Shown in pieces: positions 20,909 through 32,809 of a stretch of DNA of 64,000 nt. The DNA comes from Agarophyton chilense. Lineage: Eukaryota; Rhodophyta; Florideophyceae; Gracilariales; Gracilariaceae. Numbering within the stretch: position 1 is the first letter of the stretch; every line of letters begins with the position of its first letter. Location of the stretch: contig JARGXX010000138.1 in NCBI GenBank assembly GCA_030374765.1, positions 620,001-684,000 of the forward strand, read 5' to 3'. The notes beneath the pieces are model-generated. The model was given only the letters and a program-made list of their open reading frames with translations. It was not told where the DNA came from and made no database searches. The translations under genes were made by a program, and so were the position numbers.

Positions 20909-23270
20909 AAATGATGGACGACTTCCTCGGCGAAAGAGGATCTTTCTACATCTCACGGAATGGCGTTCGAAGGGCTTAGCTTCGGGAATATAACTTGCCG
21001 CTTCCAATGCTTCCGTTCTACTCCAAAGGACACAAATATATCACTTTCAAAACATGTAAATATTCCGAGCGATGCCCACACACCGCAGGTAATCAGTAAA
21101 TCGCATCGACATCACATCCTATTTATATCGCCGTGAAAGATCGAATACCTGCTTGGCTTCAGAGCAAATCAAGTGGGCCGTCTTTGTTTCAGTATACCAC
21201 AAACAGACCGACTGCAGGGTTGATGCAACAAATCATGAGAAAACAGAAGATTTCATGTCAGGCAGTGTATTCAGAGACATCGTGAAGGATCTTGGCTATA
21301 CAAAAAACGTTTGGTATGACATATTACTTGCTTTCTCTACGAATGGTGTGAATGCGTTCAAGAAAACTGAGCACAGTGATTTGCCTCTAGAGCTCATGGT
21401 ATTGAACCTAGATCCTTTCGAACGTTCAAGGTCAAGAATATGCTTCCAGTTTTAATCATTCCCCGACCACAAGCCCCTTTTGATCTAGTCTCTTTTTTGT
21501 ATTCCTTATTAGACTTATTAGAGAAATTCAAGCAGGGAGTTAATATGACAATGTGGAATGGAATGGAATGAATACTTCGTGTTAATATAATTGATGTGCT
21601 GGGGGTTCTTGCTGCTCTATAGAAGCGGGCAGGTTGAACGTTTACAACTTTTTGTTTTTTGGATGTTTAGCATGATCAGTGAGACATATGTTACGGAGAG
21701 GAGACACGTCTACTAACCTGCTTTTGTCCAAGAAGATGTCTCCAGAGTAGCAGCGTGACGTGGTATTTGGGATCCAAATAAACTCCGTATGCGTACTCCC
21801 CTATTGTACAGGAGCTCGATTGGGGAGCTCAAAAAGTCGAGAAACTCTATTCCCTCGAAAAAAATCAAAAGAAGTTGCCAAGACATAGGTCTCGAGTCAC
21901 CTGAAGTTTGTGAGCTTTTATTGAGACTGGATGTTTTTGAACCCTTTCACGGATTTCCGACGGACATTATGCACTTGCTTTTCCAAAACAGAGCGCCCGA
22001 TATGATGTCAGTATGGTGCGGAGACTACAGGAACTTTGAAGATATCGCCATTCTTCGAGGAAAGAAGGCTCAAGCAGGAATCAGTAAGCGACTTCGAGAA
22101 GCTGGTAGATTTTACAATAATCGCATTCGACGACCTGGCGATCTCAATAAAAGGGGAATATGTAAAGCATTGGAGTGGAAAGCTTTGGACTCGGAGTAAC
22201 ATCTCATTGTTTTGGATAGTATTCGTCAAACATCTCATATGTCTGGATGGAGCTACATCGTTGATCTTTGTAACCTTCTATGATGTTGGAAACTGCAAGA
22301 GCATAATGTCCGACTAATAGGGTATCTTTCGAAGCGCTTCTTCTCTCATTTCACTTCGGTTTACTACTAAAGTATACATGAACGCATCTTTCTGTGCAAG
22401 TACGTTTATCAATTCTTGCTTCACCTCGAAGATTCCGTACAGCCATGTAGGCCACTTTCTCTCCTGTAACCGTGGGAAATTGAAGACTTTGTTGAAGTCC
22501 ACAACAGGCGTAGAATTGCCACCATTAAGTTTGGGGATTCGGTTATGGAGAAGATAAAGCTGGCGAAAGCTGCACTAACAGAGAGATATTAAGCTGCCGT
22601 TAGTTGATGAAGAGAGTGAGTAGCTTAGGAGTTCATTATTCTATGAATGTAGCAGTACAGATCTCGAGGGCTTCTGCTTCTTGCATCCACGAAAAGAGCT
22701 TTCAAAATCTGAGATCTCTCGTGCTACAAGAATTGACTTTTGTAAGCTTCTTCACGAATGCTTTGCGCGAAATATGAACGTGGCGTTGGAGGTCGACACT
22801 CTCGAATCGGATAAAATGGTTTGCTGGAGCAGATCAATAGACGAAAAAGCAGACGATGGGTACTATTCTATGTAAACTTGCAGTTTTCTCAGCTACGCCG
22901 CTGGTACTTCTCAAGTAGAGACGGAGGGGCATGTTGATATGTACTATGGTAAATTAATACTGTTTTCAGATCAGTTCGTGAATAGCGTTAAGCAGTTACT
23001 TTGTTTAGTGGCGTGGACCACAAAAGGGCTTCAACAAGGGCATCATGGACAAGTTTACAAAGAGGGAGGTGACTGTGAAGGTTCCATCTTCAACTTGTAT
23101 TCCATTGAGAGCGTTGTTATGTTATCCAGGCAACTTTCAATGGTGCCACAGATTGTCAAGACATCGAAGAAGATATCACAGAAACAAACGTCCTTCGTTG
23201 ACCCCATGAGGATTTTCGACTTGGATATGGGTGCGCATATGAGTACGGCTTACAGGCTTTGTGGGTTCTG
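20909..23270 (+). pseudogene. Tnp2/CACTA-type transposase relic
   Basis: Broken frames, all on the plus strand, that in order match the layout of Tnp2-like (Transposase_21-type) proteins. 21153-21455: DILLAFSTNGVNAFKKTEHS, then an L-x-x-M-V-L-N-L step. After a stop, IIPRPQAPFDLVSFLYSLL (about 21455-21540) is the typical 'I-P-G-P-K-x-P' block. 21789-22199: FPTDIMHLLF, the conserved PIDIMH-type motif. About 22940-23270: YYGKLILFSDQF.. resembles the C-terminal region. Stops and frameshifts throughout. Family call by motif order only. Confidence 0.55.
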
Positions 23271-25781
23271 AGAAGGAGAAATGTGCCCAGTTTTGTCTCC
23301 GCTGTCGAAAATTGGTTATTTTTGGAACATTGAAAAGCTCAGCTACATTTGGTTGTATGCTTTTCCGGTTCAAATTTCGGCAGCGACGCCCATAAGAATG
23401 TCGCACGCTCTCGAACTCTTTCCGTCTGCCCTCTCGTTCACAGCACTGTTGAGGGTAGACCCCTTTGCGGCTCTTTTCCTCTCTCACTGCGCCGCCTTTT
23501 TTATCCGTGGTCTTAGTTCGCGACCTTATTCATATTACCGCTCCTGACCGTTTCAGACGTCAGAATGATTATAATGTCAAACTCTCTACAGCTACAGCTC
23601 TCGAGCCTTGGATACTTTCCGGTGCGTTTGCAATTGCATGAATATTATTGTCGAGCTTTTCCATTCAAGACGAACACTTAAGTTTAATTTTGACTTCATG
23701 CCGACAGATGTCGTGGATAACAACGACGAAAACAACAGAACAGGTTGGTGTGAGATCGAAAAGAGATGCAAAGCTCTACCCGATGATGGATAAAGGGAAA
23801 GGCTGACTTGGACTTCAAAAAGATGGCTGGCTTGTGCGAGGAGAATGACCATGGCCATGCGTTCAAAAGTTATCGAGAAGACTTGGGAGGCTAGAGGTGG
23901 TGCAATAATGATCATAATTGGTTGATATGTTTTTAAGGTACGATTACTTTGTGGCGAACTGCAGGAAAACACATACTACGGCTAAAGATCACAGATGGAC
24001 TACATTTTGAACACTGTGTTTGGATTCAGACTCCTGGAATTCTACCGAGCGCCTTCCAGATAAAAAGCTAGGATCTACGTTGCACATCCTTTACTCTCTC
24101 GAATGGTGACTTCCGATGCTCTTCAATCTCTTCGAAGGGAATCTTATGATCCATCCTTAAATGCTTTAATGATTTATTTTGTTATTGTTTGCCCTTCCAT
24201 ATTGTTTCACAAACAGGCTACACAGGGTTTCAGCTCCATCATCGTTTTGCCGCCTGCAGCATCACTACAAAAGATTATTTGTCTCTCAAGGTTGGAGCAC
24301 TGATGGTTTTGATCACAAGTACAGATCATCAGCAGGTTCGTTCTCACCTATTCTAGTTCAACATTGCTCTATCTTCTGCTTCCTCTAACTGCTGCCCATT
24401 CTTCCTGAATCTTGACCCAACAAACATCGATGTTCGCAGAGGGACGTGTTGCGATCCAGTTTATTGGAGAGGGGCATGATTGTATACCAGTTTCATCGCC
24501 GAATGGTCTCTCGGTCGAATTTTTTTCTTTGTTTCAGATCAATTGTATGAGCATTCTAATCTCTAGACGTGCTGTTCTTTTCTAAGCGTATTGGTCTATG
24601 GAAAGGGTATGCAGCAATTCGAGTCTTCTTCGGTTTTCGCATCATGCTCTCGTGCAGATAAGAACCTAAATCTGATTGACAGTTTCAGTTACTCTTCTAA
24701 ATATGTTTTCGCGAAGCTTTGTCAGTTGTAAATGTCGTTGGTATCTCAAACCAGATGAAATTGTGCTCTCCTCTTTTACTTTCCTCTTTTTTCTACTTCT
24801 CAATGATGTAGATATTTCCTTTTCGCCCCCATTCGATCGCTGTAGAAAGTACTAAGGATCAGAGCTCTCATATTTCTGTGTTCTTCTCAAATCTCAGGGA
24901 GTACAATATAATCTTATAAAACTGCGTGTAGTTTGAATTCCATCTCTGACGTTCTCCGGTAGCTGTACATTGTAATGATTAGGTGTACGATGGATGTCGT
25001 GTTTGTCTCGGAGACGTGTAAGTTCGTATTGTGCTTGAAAGTGTGTCAACGTTTAAACTATGTCAAAAAAATAAGGGGCTGAGCGTTCTTAGTCGCATGT
25101 AGTACGCTAACGTCTGTATGTTGTTCTACTCTTGTTATGAATATACTACTTTTGCAGTTGAGGTAACAGATATGTTCTTTTCATTCAAGAACAGTTTCAC
25201 ATCTTTCCTGGCGCCTAAGACTGGAAGTTTTGGGACGCAAGAGACTGCGGGTGTGCGAGATTGTGCGTTCAATTGTATGTACATAGGTCAATAGCACCAA
25301 AGTGGATTGGAATGCCTGTTGCTGTAAGGTGATAGAGTGGGTATATACTGTGTTAATTTTGAGATTACATTAAAGCAATATTTCTTGACCGGTAAATAGA
25401 ATTCATGAAGAACCCTTTGGAAGTTGCCCAGAACATTTTTTCTGATTTCACTGAAACGGCAGTAAATGTTTAGTCATGACCATTGTAATGTAAGATTCAG
25501 TGGCCTGTCCTTGAAACTTCAGACACCGCTAATGGTTAGGGTACTCCATGAAACGTAACCGAAAGTACCCTTACCTTCTCAATAACATATTGTTTACAAA
25601 AGGGTGATGTGATGATTAGCTTTAAATTTAGAGAACCACAATTTTTTATTTCGATATCCGACAAACTCAATGCACGCTTACTTAAAAGTAGAGTGAAGTT
25701 TAAATGAAAATTCAATGACACGGTTCTGTGTGGGCTGTAGCTATCATCTGGGCACTTTTCCAAGGATCAGGGCACTCGATT
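23271..25781. other. AT-rich DNA, nothing recognised
   Basis: No ORF with recognisable motifs, no clear repeats and no RNA gene seen by eye. Possibly decayed transposon or intergenic DNA. Confidence 0.4.
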
Positions 25782-26650
25782 TTAATGATTGTCCACTGGC
25801 AAAGCTACAGATGACCTGCAACTTTTCAAATATGGCTTCCGCTTGCAACAGAATCGACAAAATGTAGACCCTGCATGTCCAACATATCTCAGAACCTTCG
25901 TCACAGCAGGCCAGTCTGATGTGAAAAACTTCACAAACGCGTAAAATGTTCTATGTTGTCGATCAGCGTAGACGATTTTCGTTCCTCTTTCTAGTTTCCG
26001 CATATCTTTGACAACAGCCTCAGTGAAATATTCGAAAAAATCTGACTTGTGAGCTCTTGGAATTGCAGAAAGTATCAAAGAGTTTACCGCTTTTGACCTC
26101 TGAGAGAGCGGTTAGTTCAGAAGAGTGGATACTAAAGGCCCGCAAGACGAAGTATCTACAGATCTAGACCTGCAGACCTCATAGCAGATAGGCTGATCAC
26201 AAAAGGAATACATAAATCGTATTCAGTTGGGTTTGCTTCAAATTTCTTTAACTTGTCACCATTCAACTTTGGGAAGAGAAGACCGTGGTAGAAATCGTGA
26301 TGAGAACTTCCCACACTGGCATTTATAAGGGCGTGTTTGGCTGTTTGAAATCCAAAAACGATCTTCGAAAAGTATTCCGGGCTTCTGCGGAGCGTCTTGA
26401 TCATACTAGAGGGTTGGACATTTCAGACCTTTTTTGTTGAGCATCCAAGCAGAGAACGGTTTTCCTCCGGACATTCAAGCACATTCTTCAGAGAACCACC
26501 TCGAGCGGTGTGTTCTTCTGCGCACATGTTAGCAAAGTGCTTGGGTACTATAGACATTCTTCTGACATAGCTCGAAAGAGATCTATATGAACACTTTGCT
26601 TCAATTAGGGCAACAGAGAGAAAATTTTGAATGCTCAGCTGTGATATCCC
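25782..26650 (-). pseudogene. Second Tnp2/CACTA-type transposase relic
   Basis: Minus-strand fragments in two frames. The downstream part has SAIPRAHKSDFFEYFTEAVV, then DWPAVTKVLRYVGHAGSTFC with FCRFC. This equals the Tnp2 order 'PK..KHLDSFL..L..EL', 'D.PA..K..G..gH' and a Cys pair. It overlaps the same protein region as 21153-21540, so it is a separate copy rather than the missing half. Truncated and frameshifted. Confidence 0.5.
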
Positions 26651-26739
26651 GGTAATCTCCGCAGTAAAAATGAAGGCGCTGAGTCTACCACATTCGCGTA
26701 GTAGAGGTGGGTTACCGGAGTCCGGCTGTGCTTCATCGG

Positions 26740-27105
26740 CTTCTTCAATAAATGAATATGGAGTTATTTTGTGAGAGAAAAACTTTCACGCAGAATATGC
26801 AAACTGTGAGCGTCAAAGCTGACATCACAGTCGAAGAACAGAGACTGCTTTGTGCCTGTATTTATATAGTTCTAAAATGCAGTGTAATAATTTCCTAGTC
26901 GTCATCAAATTCTACTTCCTAAGTGTCCAATACGCATAGAGCATTATAAGGAAAAGACACGCAAGACGTCCTTTCAGATCATCCTTTGGAATCCTTGAAG
27001 ATGTACTGACTTGATCCTAGATGTCGCCTGAATGCGGCATCGTCCTTGCAGTACGTGAGCATTTCCAAATCTGCACACGCAGATGCACAGTTTGTCAAAA
27101 AAAAA
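26740..27105 (-). repeat. Possible 3' LTR of copia-3
   Basis: Lies just past the end of the copia-3 RNase H on its coding strand, after a G/A-rich stretch. Contains a TATATAAATA box (26859-26868, minus strand) in the middle, as expected for an LTR promoter. No second copy is in the window, so boundaries are guesses. Confidence 0.3.
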
Positions 27106-27129
27106 TTCCACCATTCCATTTGCTTCTTC

Positions 27130-29116
27130 CTATTTTTCCAAACACTTCAACACGACCCTACGAGAAGGTAATGGAACTACTCCGAGGTTGCTGCGGTGAT
27201 GTTCAAATGTTGCGATTGGCAGAATCTTCGTCAAAGAATCAGGTAGATTATTTTCTGAGGGTGTATATTCTACACCTATGACTCCTTTCTGAAACATCTC
27301 CTTCACATAACAATACCGAATTGATATGTGCTTCACATTTCGAATGCCTTGAACTTCCGTCGTCCATTTTATGCTACCGAGATTATCTTGCAGTACAGTA
27401 GTTGGTTTTGAGACAAGGACTCCAACTTCTTCAAGAAATTGCTGAACCCATACAGTGTTCCTTATGCACTCGGATAATGCATAGAACTCTGCTTTACTGG
27501 TCGACAGTGACACCGACGGCTGCATCTTTGAGGCCCATATTACAGTAGAACCACCCAGTTGAATAACCAATCCACTGCGCGATCTACGGGAGTTTTTGTC
27601 TCTGCCCCAATCTGCATCAGACCATGACAGAATGGTCGTGGTATCGATCTTAGAAATGGAAAGAACCATTTTTAGTGAGCCCTTTAGATAGCGCAAAACG
27701 TGTTCGAGCGCTTTCCAGTGGGGTAGTCTTAGACAAGAAGCATACTTTGCTAGTAAGGAAACAGGGGTGCTGAGGTCTGGCCTCGTTCGAGAGGAAAGAA
27801 ACAACAGTTTTCCTATCGTTTTGCGGTACGGAACAACCTCCATTTGAAGTTTTTAAACATCAGATGGAATCTGCAACGGTTCATACAGGTCATGCGTCAG
27901 CGGAAGTGGACGGTATACAGGCTTGCAGTTCTCCATGTTGGTATCCTCCTATATTTTCAGCATTAAAGCCTTTTGTCCCAACATGATCTCATTGTTTGAC
28001 TCGTAGATTTGCCTTCCAAGAAACATGCTACTGCGTCCTATATCTTTGACTTGGTACTCCTTCATTATCTGAGATTTTACCTCCAATATTGATACATTAT
28101 CCCCAAATATGACGATGTCGTCGACGTAAGCAAGCAAAATAACAGTTCTCCCATGAAAGTGCTTAGTTTACACAGAATCGCTGCTTCCAATCGGTCACAG
28201 ACCAATTCTCTTCAAGAATGACGAAAAAGTGTGGTACCACAGTTTGGGAGCCTCATGAAGTCCATAGAAAGATTTATGTAGCTTTGCAATGTCACTATTA
28301 GCCTCAGGGATGTCTTCAATATGTGGGAGCCGGACATGTATATCAAAATGCTTTGGTAATGGAGCATTCAAAAAGGCCCCCTAAACATCAACATGCTGCC
28401 GATTCCATCCTTTGGACACGCAGACAAACAAAAGGATTCGAAATACTTCAAATCCCGCTACTGGTGCAAAGCAAATTTTGGTTTCCATAGTGCTCAATTT
28501 CTGTAGATTGCTACGGGCGACCAGCCTGGCTTTAAATTGTTGTGGAATACCATGTTCGCCTCTCTTCAGACGTTTAATTATTCCAGTGGGTAGTGCAAAA
28601 TTCGAAAGAGCCTCTGTAGTGACACTGTAAGTCTTGGCATCTTTGATGGTTCGGAACTCCTCCATGATCGCCACTTTCCAGAAGGGTCACTCTGGAGAGG
28701 CATGTGCCTCCTTGAGGGAAGGCTCATCTGAGGTGCTTATAGTCCTTGGCACTGCAGGGGTAGGTCTTGTTCACAGATTGTAACGATGTGAAGACGTCTT
28801 CTCAGGATCGAGAGGTTCTGCAACATTCTCGCTTTCATCATCGTACTTGGTTCCATCATATGTTGACGGATGATTTGGATAGTAGACTAGGTTGCTCAGT
28901 ACATCTTCAATTTCATCATCGTCACTTCTTTCTTCCTCGTCGATGGAATGATCTTCAGAGCCTTTATCATCATCCTCGAGTGAGCCGCTCTCTTCTGAAT
29001 GTTCTGTAGACGAGTCCTCGCTTTCAAAAACTGTAGGTAGAACCACTGTTGGTTCTGAGGGGTTTGAGCCTTTTGATGGTTGCACAGCACTCAGTCCAAG
29101 AAATTCAGTCTCAAAG
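27130..29116 (-). pseudogene. Copia-3 RT and RNase H
   Basis: From the insertion point an acidic linker (SEDSSTEHSEESGSLEDDD) leads into RT (28674 on): MAIMEEFRTIKD, KARLVARSNLQ, FLNAPLPKHFD, LHKSFYGLHEAPKLW, AYVDDIVIFG, then DIGRSSMFLGRQI. RNase H (27843-27130): RTRPDLSTPVSLLAKYAS, LSWSDADWGRD, STSKAEFYALSEC, LQDNLGSI, IEVEYTP-like VIGVEYTPSENNLPDSLTK. All standard copia motifs, with one stop in the RT AFL region and gaps or frameshifts between 28380 and 27843. Confidence 0.8.
29112..29116. repeat. TSD of gypsy-2, left copy (CAAAG)
   Basis: CAAAG abuts the left LTR and is repeated at 35980-35984. Confidence 0.9.
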
Positions 29117-30031
29117 TGTGGAGCAAAACCCGGCGACGGGAAGTGCTCTCAAGTTGTTCGAAGCCTTGCTCCCTGGGGGGAGGCAGACTCAGAGACAGAG
29201 CCCTCCGTTCCACCCGTAGTGTGGGGTGTAACTCCCACGGGGGATTCCGGCAGTACCGACGGAGGTGAGGGGTAGAAACCGTTGGATCGGGAATGGGTAT
29301 GGGTATCCCAAAGAATGGGGGAAAATCCGGCGAAGAGGAAAAACGGGGCGAGGGTCGGGCACTAACAGGCACCGGACCCGAGAACCAGAAAAGGGGCGAA
29401 ACAACAAAAGAAACCCAATACAGAGGCGAAAACCTGTCTTCGAAAGGAAACACAAAAAGCACGCAACAAGTAAGCAGAACCCCCACGGGGTATCGTGCAC
29501 ACAGGTCGTCTGAGCGGTCCCAAGGGGGTGGTTGCACGGAACCCAAACGTGGGCACTCTCCAAGTGGAGTCGTCTCCCTACGCAGGCGTTGCTAACCAGA
29601 GCCCGTTCCGGGTTGTAAGGCCGAAACGATGGCGACGAAGAACCTCTAAAGGTATCGAAGACCAACCTTGGTTACCATTTACTCTGAGCTCGGACTGTCA
29701 GATCTCGCCTCCCTGAGTAGGGCCCACTAACTAAACTCTACAGTAGTGCACACCTGCTCAGGGCCATACACGTGGAGATCCCACTGCCAGGGCCCAAAAA
29801 TCCAACGTTCTAACAAATATCCGAAATTAGGTGCCAAAATTAAGCCACGTGTATCACGGGGCCAATCCAACCATGGGCCATCCGAATTTTCTCTTATAGG
29901 CGAAATATAACCAGAAAACAGTGCCACTTCAGCACATTATAGAGGGGATCATAATCATAACCCTCGGAGGGTTCAATCCTCATTCTATGAGTTGCATCTT
30001 CAAGTATCCCCTGAGTGGGCGTTGCTCTACA
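29117..30031 (-). repeat. Gypsy-2 3' LTR
   Basis: 915 bp. U3 part is the '3-prime' subtype shared with 17914-18827. R-U5 carries gypsy-2-specific bases shared with its own 5' LTR (for example GGGATAC and GTCCGGTG on the element strand). Confidence 0.92.
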
Positions 30032-30044
30032 TCTCCCCCTCCTT
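30032..30044 (-). promoter_or_regulatory. Gypsy-2 polypurine tract
   Basis: TCTCCCCCTCCTT on the plus strand, i.e. AAGGAGGGGGAGA on the element strand, identical to gypsy-1. Confidence 0.8.
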
Positions 30045-30241
30045 AAGACGAGGAAGAACATTCCGAGCCGCGGGTGTCTAACTTTCCGATCACTATACAT
30101 ACTTCTTTCCCAATAGGGTCCTTCACCACTTCTGAGGATCGCCAAAAAACCGGCACATCGGTACAACTTTCTTCCACTCCTCCGACTTTCGGCGATAAGC
30201 ATTTTCTTGCAACAGCGGTCTCGACTAGCCCTCTCAAGGGA

Positions 30242-31010
30242 ATGACCCCATACGTCATCAACCCACTCTCGGGGCCATCGGCCTCCGCGCCGGCGGACAA
30301 CGAAGCTCCCCAGCAGGGTGGAGATTTCTCTGATGCTACGGACCATCATGCGTCAGATCGACCTTGTCCCAGCGTTCGGTTCGGCCAGCAACGTGCAGGA
30401 CCTGTATCCAATCTTGGACGTGATCTACAACACCCAATGGGATCGAGTTCCAGTGGAAAATCAGCCCGCAGGGGAAGGATCCGCGCGAGACAAGTCTCCT
30501 GGCCGGTACGATCCGGGCTCCGGTAACTGGGTCTATTACAATCCCTTCGAAGGGGTTCGCATCAGCGCGGCGCAAGCACGGGCGCTGATTGACTCGCCTC
30601 GACCGATGCCGGTGGGACACCCGACGGGGTTCATTTATACCGACGATTATGAGTGCGAGCCTCCAGTAGACCTGGACGATCCAGCGTTGGATAACGACGT
30701 GCCAGCTCCTAGTGGAGTACTCCCTGTGGAGCCATCTGCACCCTTCCAACCAGTGGGAACGACCTCAGCTGCGGCGGCGAATGCATCCGGTGGCGGTCCA
30801 TCTGCTCCCCCCGGGTGGGGTGTGAACACCCTTGCGCAGGCGCCGGTTGCCACTCCGCAAGCGGATACTGTGCGACAAGGCCTCCTGAACGCAGGCATTC
30901 CGATTCCCCCGGGTATGACGGATGTGAGCCAGATGTTGGCTTTCGCCTCGGCGTACCATCAGGGTCAGAATCCCAACGGTGGGGCGGGTCCCTCCTCGGG
31001 CTTTCCGTAG
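30242..31010 (+). pseudogene. Gypsy-2 antisense ORF remnant
   Basis: Starts at the ATG homologous to 17703 in gypsy-1 (MTPYVINPLSG). A deletion junction at about 30335 removes the conserved middle (equivalent to gypsy-1 16656-17614) and shifts the frame. The C-terminal part (VPAFGSASNVQDLYP through the Pro/Gly-rich end GPSSGFP) is open to 31010 and nearly identical to gypsy-1. Unknown function; clearly non-functional here. Confidence 0.7.
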
Positions 31011-31067
31011 TTCCGCCTTCGGGCAATTGTAGAGTCCATAGCTTGGCGACAATAGTGAACTTCTGAT

Positions 31068-31225
31068 ATTTGCATAACTTCTTTTCTTCTTCCTTCCTAG
31101 GATCTTAACTTCTACTTCTTCTCCTTCCTTCTTAGGATCTTCTTCATCTTCGTCTTCATCTTCTTCCCTTCCTAGGGTCCAATCTTCTTCTTAATCTTCT
31201 TCTCCACTTCATGGGTCTTCTTTTC
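31068..31225 (-). repeat. Gypsy-2 purine-rich tract (pyrimidines on +)
   Basis: CTTCTT-rich on the plus strand, counterpart of 15755-15912, between the convergent antisense ORF and chromodomain ORF. Confidence 0.7.
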
Positions 31226-31407
31226 TTTTTTCATCATAAACTGTCCCGATAACCGGTGTTGTGTTCCCCGGTTAACGGCGCTAGGCCGATGGCCAGTAGA
31301 CCTTCCCTCTCAATACGTGTTCTTCGGGATACTCTCCTCAATTCCTCTTCAGAGGTCCAACATCTTCCTCACTTCAAGGTCGCATCCACACCAGTTCCCG
31401 TGGTGGC

Positions 31408-31647
31408 TTACCCGACTTGGGCACGATCCAGATTTGGAGGCAAGGTTACCCGAGCGCGTCGGTGATAGGATAAAACCTTAGACCTCGGAAGGTGCTCAAT
31501 GGGTTCCACTGTATCCTCATCAGGCGAGAATCCGTACCATCGGACTTGGTAGCGAACTTCTCCCTCGGGGGTGTAGATGTGACGCACGATGCGATCGATA
31601 ACGAATTCCTGCGGGTACACTTTTCCCTGTTCGGGCTTCTCTTCCAT
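31408..31647 (-). CDS. Gypsy-2 chromodomain ORF
   Basis: 79 codons from ATG at 31647. Same chromodomain core as in gypsy-1 (EFVIDRIVRHI, YQVRWYGFSPDEDT), with only a few substitutions after the core. Remaining open in a derivative that lost pol could mean selection, or simply recent origin. Confidence 0.65.
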   Translation of the reverse strand: MEEKPEQGKVYPQEFVIDRIVRHIYTPEGEVRYQVRWYGFSPDEDTVEPIEHLPRSKVLSYHRRARVTLPPNLDRAQVG

Positions 31648-31982
31648 CTTGGAACGCTCTAGTTCCCTTGAGGGTGTCAACGTAGGGTCTAGACACACCT
31701 CGGTGGGTTCTTTTCCGTGTTGCGAGCGGGTCTCAGCACTTCGTCCAAACGGCGCCGAGTGGCCGGTGGGCTACGTTGTAACTTCCGTCTACGGAGTCAG
31801 AACGGCCCAGTTTTGGGTTCTTCTTAAAGCTGAGATCTTCCCGAAAACAACGGTGTTCTTAGATTCCGTGACGGTTGAGAAACCGCGACGCGGTAGCGTC
31901 TCTAATCTCAGGGGGGTAAGACTTCAACGTCAACCCGAGCTACGGGGACGAAGGTTGCTCTTGTGCAACGCGCCGTGCGACG

Positions 31983-32132
31983 GAGGCGGTTTGCGCGACG
32001 GTTGGTCGTCAGAGCCTTTTGATTGGCTCAGTGAGGCGGTTTGCGCGACGGTTGGTCGTCAGAGCCTTTTGATTGGCTCAGTGAGGCGGTTTGCGCGACG
32101 GTTGGTCGTCAGAGCCTTTTGATTGGCTCGGT
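31983..32132 (-). repeat. Three tandem copies of a 50-bp unit
   Basis: Unit beginning GAGGCGGTTTGCGCGACGG, three near-identical copies. Gypsy-1 has one (near 14950-15000). Confidence 0.9.
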
Positions 32133-32297
32133 GCCATTCGACGTGTGCCACATAAATGCGCGGGCGCCGGTTGCCACTCCGCAAGCGGATGTGAGGTGGC
32201 GCTTTCGGCACGCGCTAGCACTCTCCTGAGCTGTCTCCGACGGGTCTCACTCATTTCTTTCCCATTCCTGAGGGTTCCAGTGTCTCCATAGGAGTTC

Positions 32298-32807
32298 CTA
32301 TTCCCATTCCATAACGGAGAGCCACATTTGGTCAACCTCGTCGTCGAGATCTTCCCCGTGCGGGTCCGCTGCCACAACTCGTTCCCGAGAAAGCGGGGTT
32401 TGAGTGTGCGGCACCTCAACGTCTCTTCCGCGGCGGCGGGTGATCGTCGGCTCTATAGGCGTTCCGGGTGCGGAATTCTCCACACGACTCTCCCTAGGCG
32501 GGTTTTCGTCATCTTTTCTGACGTCGTTCTCGGCTGGGTCGGCGGTGATGTCGCTACCCATACGCTAGGGTTGTGACTTCTCTGTCGCCGGCTCGGTCGG
32601 GCTCGCCGTCTCACTGTGAGAACTAGATTCCCTGTTAGGGCGACTGGCTGACGCCGAAACATCGTCCTGCGAAGGAACTAAGTCCTCCTCCCCCTCCTTA
32701 GGCGGAGAGCCAGGAGGCTTGATTACCTTCGGTGGGGGAGTAACTCTGTAAGAGTTCGTTGACTGGGCCCTTGAGGGAGCGGGCCCAGGTTCGGGAGTAT
32801 CCGAAGT
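32298..32807 (-). pseudogene. Gypsy-2 residual pol C-terminus
   Basis: After the large deletion only the Pro/Ser/Glu-rich tail of pol remains, ending VMEWE and the same stop as gypsy-1 14785-14787. It has an extra stop near 32570. No enzymatic domain is left. Confidence 0.75.
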
Positions 32808-32809
32808 TT
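32804..32809. other. Deletion junction with 6-bp microhomology
   Basis: AAACTT on the element strand; in gypsy-1 it occurs at 10251-10256 (gag end) and 14276-14281 (pol tail). One copy remains here and the 4025 bp between are gone. Confidence 0.85.
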